Assembly (NCBI GenBank): GCA_014529385.2
Contig: CM043952.1
Span: 149,571,057-149,635,056, forward strand
Direction of reading: 5' to 3'
Length of the DNA stretch: 64,000 bases
Source: Adiantum capillus-veneris
Lineage: Eukaryota > Streptophyta > Polypodiopsida > Polypodiales > Pteridaceae
Below the pieces are notes generated by a model. That model ran no database searches. It saw only the letters and a program-made list of their open reading frames with translations, and was not told where the DNA came from. This document shows positions 57,011-64,000 of this stretch, one piece after another. Made by a program: the position numbers and the translations under genes. Each line of letters begins with the position of its first letter. Positions within the stretch are counted from its first letter, which is position 1.

Positions 57011-57220
57011 TCTCTATCTCTCTCTCAAGTATGAGCTTCATACCCTACTTCAGTGCTCATCTTCTGATCACATCAAACTTTCTTTCCCCTCGTTTCACTC
57101 TGAACCATAGCCTACATATCTAATTTTTCTCCCAATCACTTTGTGCATTGCTAGTTGTCATTGTTTCATATCCATAACCTTCAAGCATGACCAGCTTAAA
57201 CATAGGCACGTGCTATATTT

Positions 57221-57405
<185 letters not shown>

Positions 57406-57512
57406 ATAGATTGGTTATCCCAATCCCTCTTGAATAATAAGTGTTGAGTTCAAGGCTTATCTTTTGATACATCTTTGAGGTCCCTCAAGGTCGTTCCTAT
57501 GTCAAAAATTGT

Positions 57513-57547
57513 TTTCTTCTTCTTCTCCTTTTTCTTCTTCTTCTTCT

Positions 57548-57598
<51 letters not shown>

Positions 57599-57625
57599 CC
57601 TCCCTCCCTCCCTCTCTCTCTCTCT
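57513..57625. repeat. (TTC)n-(CT)n-(CCCT)n compound microsatellite
   Basis: TTC units, then CT units, then CCCT units, then CT again. It is immediately followed by the next copy of the 3'-end motif. Confidence 0.9.
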
Positions 57626-57668
57626 AAAAACACCTCCACCTAGAAGGAACCCTTTGTAGTGTTTTGTT

Positions 57669-57720
57669 TTTGGTCCCATAGGTCATATTTGATCTATGTG
57701 GATGATAATTCAATCTCTCT

Positions 57721-57764
<44 letters not shown>
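57669..57764 (+). repeat. Retroposon 3'-end motif with (CT)n
   Basis: TTTGGTCCCATAGGTCATAT and TTGATCTATGTGGATGATAA, then TTCAATCTCTCTC and a CT run. Closest to the copy at 31871. Confidence 0.7.
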
Positions 57765-57765
<1 letters not shown>

Positions 57766-57884
57766 CCCTTGTTATGCACTTGGTTTATTTTCCTCTTAGT
57801 ATGTCCATGTTTGAGACTCGTGGGATAAATGTTTGACATCTTGTGGACTCAAGACTCTTAGATAGTGCTAGCGGGGTCATAACC

Positions 57885-57945
57885 TAGTGGTTAAGGTGGA
57901 TGTGTGTGTGGGTAAAGACCCAAGTTTGATACACAATGACACCTT
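57885..57945 (+). other. tRNA-like (SINE-like) unit
   Basis: TAGTGGTTAAGGTGG (57885-57899) fits a D-arm/A-box, and GTTTGATAC (57924-57932) fits the B box with two mismatches. AAGACCCAAG lies between. No full cloverleaf forms. Confidence 0.35.
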
Positions 57946-58049
57946 TCAAATCTCAATTATACAACCTTGGTGCAAAATCATACATGGAAGCCCTTTTAGC
58001 TTGACCCTACCACCATTAGGAAAACCTTATTGTTTATTAGTCTTCTTCC

Positions 58050-59398
58050 TTAACACTAGGTTGGTAATGGGACACTTTTATGTCCTGAGACACTTTTATG
58101 TCCTGTGAAGCGACCATTTTCCCTGAATTATGTCAAGAGTTTCACAATGGATTTTGAGGTGCTATCTATCTAGAAAGTTGTCTCATGAGCTGAAAAAAAC
58201 TCCAAATTTTTTTGGAATATCAATTCCATCTTTAACCTTGTCCTTGCACAACATTTCACAACCTAAACTGTGTGAAAAAACGGGTCCTGTTTTTTGCTTT
58301 TTTCAACTTTTTGCAACTATACCACTCTAGAATTCATGTTTGTGAGGTCTATAATGCTAGAGAACTACCTTTAGTAGTCCTCAACATGTCTTGATGCTTC
58401 TAGGGAGAAATAAATGTTAAAGTTGTAAGTTATGACCAAATTACAAAAATTGTCAAATCCTGTTTTTGAGCCAATTTTAGAGCTCTTCTATGATTTTTTT
58501 GGTGGCTTTCATGATATCCAAATGCAGTTTTGATTTTCTATGTCGCATATTGTAACATAAAGCTAATATTTCTTAAGTTTTGGGGCACCTAATACCCTAT
58601 TTTGCATAGTAGACAACGATGGTTGATTTTTTCAATTATAGAAGAAAACGAAACATTCTAGTATATCAAGTATAGCTTTTTCAATATTGTTAGTTTCTTG
58701 TGACAACTACATGCATTTTGTAGGTAGTAACCATATCTAGTCATAAGGATCAATTTTGGGTAGATATTGAATAGTTTCTATGGGATTCTACAACTCATAA
58801 TGTTGAACCCAGTTTTTTCATGTTTGCTGTATTTAGCACTTCATCTTTGTCCCCAAGATTCCCCTTGGTAAGAGATATAATATTCTTTTGACATGCTCCA
58901 TGGCTCTTTATGAACCTAAAGGACAATCGGGAACTAAGAAAACATTCATATATTATTTGTATTTAGCGTGGCTATAGAAACTTTGATGATAGGTTTGCAG
59001 AATGGTAAAAATTCAACTTTTTTATACCTATTTCTTTTGGGAAAACAAAAAATAGTGAGTGAGAAGCAATCATATGTTCTGATCACCAACCCATTGAAGT
59101 TAACTAGGGATTTTATCTCAAGTCCTACAAAAATCCCTAATCTTATTTTTATGCAACAAAACGTAAGAAATGACTGTTTTGATGAAAATGTAGTGGTCCA
59201 TCAACTTTGGAGGCTTGGTGTGACCAAAAGATGAGAAATTTTACAAGTTTCTTATTTTTTACATGTGTAGTAGTCCTTGAACTATAACCTCATGAAAGGA
59301 TTTTACAAAATGAGTGGATCTACAATGGTTTTGGAGGTTTTTTTCAAAACCCTGAAAGGACACTTTTATGTCCTGTTAGGTTACCAACCTAGTGTTAA
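58050..59398. mobile_element. Non-autonomous 1.35-kb TIR element
   Basis: TTAACACTAGGTTGGTAA at the left is perfectly inverted at the right end (18 bp). Next to each TIR is GGACACTTTTATGTCCTG (58070 and again 58087 at the left, 59359 at the right). The interior has no coding region. TTAA at the border may be target or TIR. The CACTA start recalls the CACTA superfamily, but a 3-bp duplication does not fit, so the class is open. Confidence 0.6.
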
Positions 59399-59554
59399 GC
59401 CTAACAATGCCATAAGTACAATGACCCTCTCTCTCCCTCTATCGATGATTGGGCAAGCCTCACATACTTGGCTCATATTTGGGAATGCAATATCCATGGT
59501 CAAAGGTTCTCATAGCAAAATAGCACATTTTAATATTTGTGACCTCTTGGTTGC

Positions 59555-59555
<1 letters not shown>

Positions 59556-59630
<75 letters not shown>
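59556..59630. repeat. (CT)n-(CA)n microsatellite
   Basis: 53 bp of CT units then CA units, followed by AAACACACAAACACACAA. Confidence 0.95.
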
Positions 59631-59693
59631 AACACACAAACACACAACTTTCCTTCTCTCTGAATAGCCTTTCCCCATAGCTCTCCGTCTGAG

Positions 59694-60138
59694 TTTGGAA
59701 TTTATGGGCTTTGGCCTACATTTATGCTTGTTTGTGCCAGGCATCTCTTGTCTACTAGGATGCACAGGTGGCATAGAGTCATGTGATGACACGTGGAAAA
59801 GGGACCTAAGGGGTGTGGGTACACTAGGGATCATTACTAAAGGGTCTTGACTCACCTAGAAATAGCTAAGAGGGTCCTAAAGTGCCTTGAAAAGTCACCC
59901 ACGAGTTTGCAACTTGATTGGGGCTGATTTTTGGGACTCTATGCGATGTCACACATGATGTCAGATGAGATGCCTATGTTAGCTCTATATAATGAGCCTT
60001 TTTTACACACTTTTAGTTGTATCAATCAATCAGGTTTGCATCTACATTCTATTCCAATTTCATTTATGCAGTTAGCATTATCATTAGAATTTTAACATTA
60101 TGATTGGCTCTATAATCTACCCTCCTTAATCCTATCAA
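59694..60138 (+). repeat. Copia-type 5' LTR candidate with TATA box
   Basis: It starts about TTTGGAATTTATGGGCTTTGG and has TATATAA at 59986-59992 and T-rich leader sequence. It ends just before TAGTATCAGAGCC, a tRNA-Met primer site with one mismatch. The start resembles the possible LTR start at 30077. The exact 5' end and a second LTR were not found. Confidence 0.45.
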
Positions 60139-60139
60139 C

Positions 60140-60152
60140 TAGTATCAGAGCC
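60140..60152 (+). other. tRNA-Met primer-binding site
   Basis: TAGTATCAGAGCC matches plant TGGTATCAGAGCC except for one base. No gag is recognised after it, so the element is truncated or decayed there. Confidence 0.6.
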
Positions 60153-60673
60153 ATGGTAGCTCTTCCCATTAGCAATTCCCTCACTCTCCTGTTGGTTATC
60201 ACACTGGAGCACTTCATTAGTTATCATGCTGGAGAACTTGCTTAATTTTTATCTCACGTCATTTTTATTTTTTGCATCTATGTATATTTGTTGAGAAAGA
60301 GAGAAACTGAGCTAGTGCGTGTGCATAGTGTGTCATAGCCAAAGAGCTTTTTCTTACACAAGTGTTACGTGTGTTTACAAAGAGTGTTTCTAAGAGGAGA
60401 AGAGTGGGTTAGAGAGAGAGAGAGAGAGAGAGAGAGTCTTGCTACCTTCAATCACCCAAGTAAACTTTTCTTGTTGTCTACATCTCCTCGACAATCTACA
60501 ACAATAGCTCAACTCTCTACCGTAAATTGCTTCTACCCCGACAATTGACATGAAAGCATAGCTTGTTTCCCACCACGATTAGCTCCAAAAAAGCTGCCCA
60601 TTAGCTCACAATAGCATCAACAAATGTAGTCAAGCAAAGCATGGCACCGATCAACTTTTTCAAAGGTTCAACA
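60153..60673. other. Element remnant without coding signal
   Basis: Non-coding leader-like sequence after the primer site. It has (AG)n at 60411-60436 and ends at the LTR of the next element. Confidence 0.35.
60411..60436. repeat. (AG)n microsatellite
   Basis: About 13 AG units. Confidence 0.9.
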
Positions 60674-60865
60674 TGAAGGAGTACGAGCGGAAGTGCGACG
60701 CGAGAGAGAGTGCGAGAAGAAGAGCACGACGATATGGTGAACTCGCTCTACTGTAATGTGTAGAGCATAGTGAGTTCTTATTAGGTTTTTACAAAAGAAT
60801 ATTTGTACATACCTGGCTGCCCGCCCACTTACCTGGGCGACCACATTGGGCTTTATACCCCAACA
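60674..60865 (-). repeat. 3' LTR of minus-strand copia element
   Basis: The minus strand reads TGTTGGGGTATAAAGCCC...CTCCTTCA, about 192 bp, TG...CA. The polypurine tract GTGGGAGG lies directly upstream (60867-60876). The second LTR is outside the window, so the LTR end is provisional. Confidence 0.6.
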
Positions 60866-60934
60866 ACCTCCCACTTAAAGTCCAATGTGGTACTTTAAGT
60901 GTGAGAGAATCTACTATACAAGAGATGTATATTA

Positions 60935-63900
60935 GAGAAGTGATGTACTACCCTACACCTAACTGCTTGCAAAAATGCGCAAAGCTCTCTGAGGGAAGTC
61001 CTTTTGTAAGTAGATCAGCAGGTTTTCTGTGGTGTGAACTTTGACAAGCTGAAGTTGCTTATCCTCGAGCATTTCCCTGATGAAATGATACTTCACATCC
61101 ACATGCTTTGTCTCTGAGTGATAAACTGGATTGCGAGCCAATTGTATAGCACTTTGACTATCACAATATAACACAGGCATCTCTTCTTTGATTCCAAAAT
61201 CTGTTACTAGTCGATTAAGCCAAATTGATTCTTTGCATGCCTCTGATGCTGCAACATATTCAGCCTCTGTAGTAGACTGAGTAACACAATCTTGTAATCT
61301 AGAATGCCATGATACTGCTCCACCAGCCAATGTAAAGACATACCCTGACGTAGACCTTCGGTTGTCTAAGTCACCTGCATAATCTGAGTCTGTAAAACCC
61401 TTTACACTTAGCTCCTGACTCCCATAGCATATGCGCATACTCTTTGTAGCTTTCAGGTATCTCAATATTCCTTTCACTGCCTCCCAATGTTTCTTGCCTG
61501 GGTTTGACATGTATCGACTTACTACTCCCACTGCAAATGCAATGTTTGGGCGAGTAGCAATCATTGCATACATCAAACTACCCACTGCAGACGCATATGG
61601 AATCTTATCCATTTCAGCCTGTTCTTCCTCAGACACAGGACAATCTTGTTTGCTAAGTTTCACATATGGTGGCAATGAAACACTCAATGCCTTTCCCTTC
61701 TCCATATTGAAACGGTGCAAAACCTTGTCAATATACTCTGTTTGAGATAACCAAATCAACTTCTTTGATTTATCTCTCTCAATGCGCATACCAAGTATAT
61801 GACTTGCCTCACCCATGTCTTTCATGTCAAACGATTTTGCCATCTTTGACTTCACAGCTGAAATTTCTTCCAAGTGCTTGCCAGCGATCAACATGTCATC
61901 CACATACAAAATAAGGATCAGCCAACTGCCATCCTTAGCCTTCTTTGTATATAGACAGTGATCGAACTCACTACTTTTGTAGCCTTGAGAAAGCATAAAC
62001 TTGTGGAACTTATGTTACCATGCCCTTGGTGATTGTTTTAAGCCATAAAGACTCTTTAACAACTGGCACACCAAATCTTCCTTGCCTTTCTCAACAAACC
62101 CTTCTGACTTCTGCGTGTAAATTTCCACATCTAAATCACCATGCAAGAACGCTGTCTTGACATCCATTTGGTGCAACACCAAATCTAATATGGCAACCAA
62201 TGCAAGAAAGCATCTCAATGTAGTCATCTTGACCACCGGAGAGAAGACTTCATCAAAGTCAATGCCTTGTTCTTGCTTAAAGCCCTTGGCAACAAGCCTT
62301 GCTTTGTACTTTGGTTGACCATCATGAGCAGTGATCTTATACCTGTAAACCCATTTACAAGGTAGAGCCTTTTTGCCCTGTGGTAATTTAACTAGCTTCC
62401 ATGTCTGGTTTTTATGCAGAGCTGTCATCTATGACTGCATGGCCAATTGCCAATTCCCAGAGTCCTTCATTTGCACTGCTTCCTTGTAACATGAATGTTC
62501 ATTGCAATCAGTCAACATGACATAGTTCATAGATGGAACAAACCTATCAGGAGGTGGCGTGACACGTCCAGATCTACGCACAATAGGTGGCTCAGGCTTA
62601 GCCACAACCTGTGGTTCCACTCTATCCTGTCCTTGATCCTCTTGAGCCCTGACATTTTGTCTTGCACGTGCAGGTCCATCTTCTTGGAAGACAACTCTTC
62701 TAATCTCCTCAACCCTCTCTGGTTTAGAATGATATTTGGCTTCATTAAAGTGAACATCATTGCTGCGGATAACCTTTCTGGATTCGGGATCCCAAAGTCT
62801 GTACCCCATCTCACTAGAATTACCATAGCCTAGAAAGATGCACTTTCTACTCTTTGGCTCAAGTTTGTTCCTAAATTCCTTTGGAACATGAGTATATGCC
62901 TCACAGCCAAAGACTCCGAGATGCTTGTATGAGGGAATTTTGCCTGACCATACCATCTCTGCCACTGAATCCTTCTGCAAAACCTTGCTAGGAGATCTAT
63001 TTATAAGATGAACAGCTGTTGATACAGCTTCAACCCAAAACCCATTTGGCAGTTGTGCATTAGACAACATACTTCTGACCTTGTCTTGTATGGTCCTATT
63101 CATCCTCTCAGCAACACCATTTTGAGGAGGATTGTAAGGAGCAGTAAGTTCACGTTTTATACCTTTTGACTCACGAAAGTCCTGAAAGGCCTTTGAAACA
63201 TACTCTCCACCATTGTCAGTGCGTAAGCATTTAAGCTTCTTGCCACTCTGATTCTCCACAAGTGTCACAAACGTTTTGAAAACACTAAACGCTTCATCCT
63301 TGTGCTTGAGAAAGTAAACCCATACTTTCCTCGAGTAATCATCTATAAATGTCATAAAGTAAGAAGCTCCCCCTAGAGATAGGTTAGGCATAGGTCCACA
63401 CAAATCACTATGAACAAGTGCCAACTGTGTATCTCTTCTACTGCTTCTATGCTTATGTGGCTGTTGTGTTTGCTTACCATACAGACAATGTTCACAGAAT
63501 TAAAAATCATTAAATGACAAGCCAGGCAAATAACCAGAACGAGACAAGATTTCCATTCCCTTCTTGGACATATGTCCTAACCGGCTATGCCACAAAGAAA
63601 CGTTCGGCTGCTCGGTTACATTGATTACATTTTTAGAGACATTTGATACATAAATCATGTAAAGTCCTCCAGACTTTGCTCCATGTGCTACTGTCATAGA
63701 ACCCTTGGATATCTTCCACATATTCTGTCCAAAAGTGGTGACGTAGCCAGCATCATCAAGTAAACCTGTGCTGATCAAGCTCTTTGTAATTGCGGGAACA
63801 TGTCTCACATTCTTCAGCGTGAAAGAAGAGCCATTCTGAAACTTCAATTGAACATCTCCAACACCTAAGATCTCACATGTCTGCCCATTGCCTAGCCGAA

Positions 63901-64000
63901 CATGATCTTTAGTGGTCACATAAGAGGTAAACCACTCCTTGTTTGGAGACACATGAAGTGATGCCCCTGAGTCTATAATCCAGTCACTCAGTGTATTTCC
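60935..64000 (-). pseudogene. Copia pol, partial: protease, integrase, RT, RNase H
   Basis: One continuous minus-strand frame with three stops (TAA 63500, TAG 62429, TAA 62015) and a one-base shift near 61020. At the right edge is the protease motif DWIIDSGASLHVSPN. GAG-pre-integrase has LWHSRLGHMS and EHCLYGKQ. Integrase has VHSDLCGPM, FIDDYSRKVWVY, RTDNGGEYVSKAF and YNPPQNGVAERMN. RT has KWVYRYKITAHDG, DFDEVFSPVVKM, YGLKQSPRAW and the catalytic YVDDMLIAG near 61900. RNase H has TDSDYAGDLDNRRSTSGYVF, STTEAEYVA and KYHFIREML, the last before the shift. All catalytic motifs are intact, so few changes separate this copy from an intact one. Confidence 0.88.

Larger units (their letters stand above)
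60674..64000 (-). mobile_element. Minus-strand Ty1/copia element, 3' part (continues past window)
   Basis: From the right edge leftward it carries protease, integrase, reverse transcriptase, RNase H, polypurine tract and 3' LTR. Gag and the 5' LTR lie beyond 64000. Its proteins differ clearly from those of the 33.6-kb copia family (for example ILYVDDMLIAG against VLYVDDLLITG), so it is a separate Tork/Tnt1-like lineage. Confidence 0.85.

Overview
The window looks like nuclear DNA of a land plant, most likely a non-seed lineage such as a fern (inference). The evidence is plant-type Ty1/copia and Ty3/gypsy fragments primed by tRNA-Met (TGGTATCAGAGC-like primer sites), a plant-type LINE with a zf-RVT tail, spliceable introns with GTAAGT/GTGAGT donors, long AG/CT microsatellites, and only one host-like gene fragment. 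There are no bacterial operons, rRNAs or CRISPR arrays. Nearly everything is transposable-element sequence, mostly broken and partly nested.

Layout. 0-7.3 kb: minus-strand LTR-retrotransposon remnants (gag-like ORFs, LTR-like leaders), a 3' LINE fragment and many simple repeats. 8.6-15.5 kb: a full-length LINE with a 14-bp target-site duplication and poly-A tail. ORF1 (zinc knuckle) and ORF2 (endonuclease, reverse transcriptase, zinc finger) overlap as ATGA. 17.0-18.3 kb: two exons resembling the C-terminal part of cytosolic endo-beta-N-acetylglucosaminidase (GH85). 19.7-21.2 kb (+) and 39.2-42.3 kb (-): two copies of an unrecognised coiled-coil element family, each followed by a polypurine tract. 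23.4-26.3 kb: a truncated copia copy joined to a minus-strand LINE fragment (26.3-28.2 kb). 29-32.4 kb: copia gag fragments and an ORF1-only retroposon. 33.6-38.6 kb: a nearly complete copia element with both LTRs, inserted into one arm of a large foldback element (33.0-39.0 kb).

44.03-55.55 kb is the most interesting part: an 11.5-kb element with about 65-80-bp terminal inverted repeats and a TTAAAAG duplication. On the plus strand it carries a degraded DDE transposase of MULE-like type (GCM/FLYWCH-like zinc region, D...C/H...E motifs, SWIM-like motif). On the minus strand it carries a divergently transcribed multi-exon gene. Its 5' part has a ParB/sulfiredoxin-like fold signature (LEGNHR). 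Its 3' part has DLPFG followed by an EMGCG motif, the order expected in a circularly permuted (beta-class) amino-methyltransferase. The 2.5-kb region between the two genes contains three copies of a hairpin repeat and several direct repeats. A DNA-modification gene housed inside a plant cut-and-paste transposon would be a noteworthy system.

56-64 kb: a gypsy RNase H scrap, repeated retroposon 3' ends seeding microsatellites, a 1.35-kb non-autonomous TIR element, a copia-type 5' LTR with primer site, and a minus-strand copia pol running off the right edge. All coding elements contain stops or frameshifts, so this copy of the region is probably inactive. No database search was possible; family names rest on motifs read by eye.
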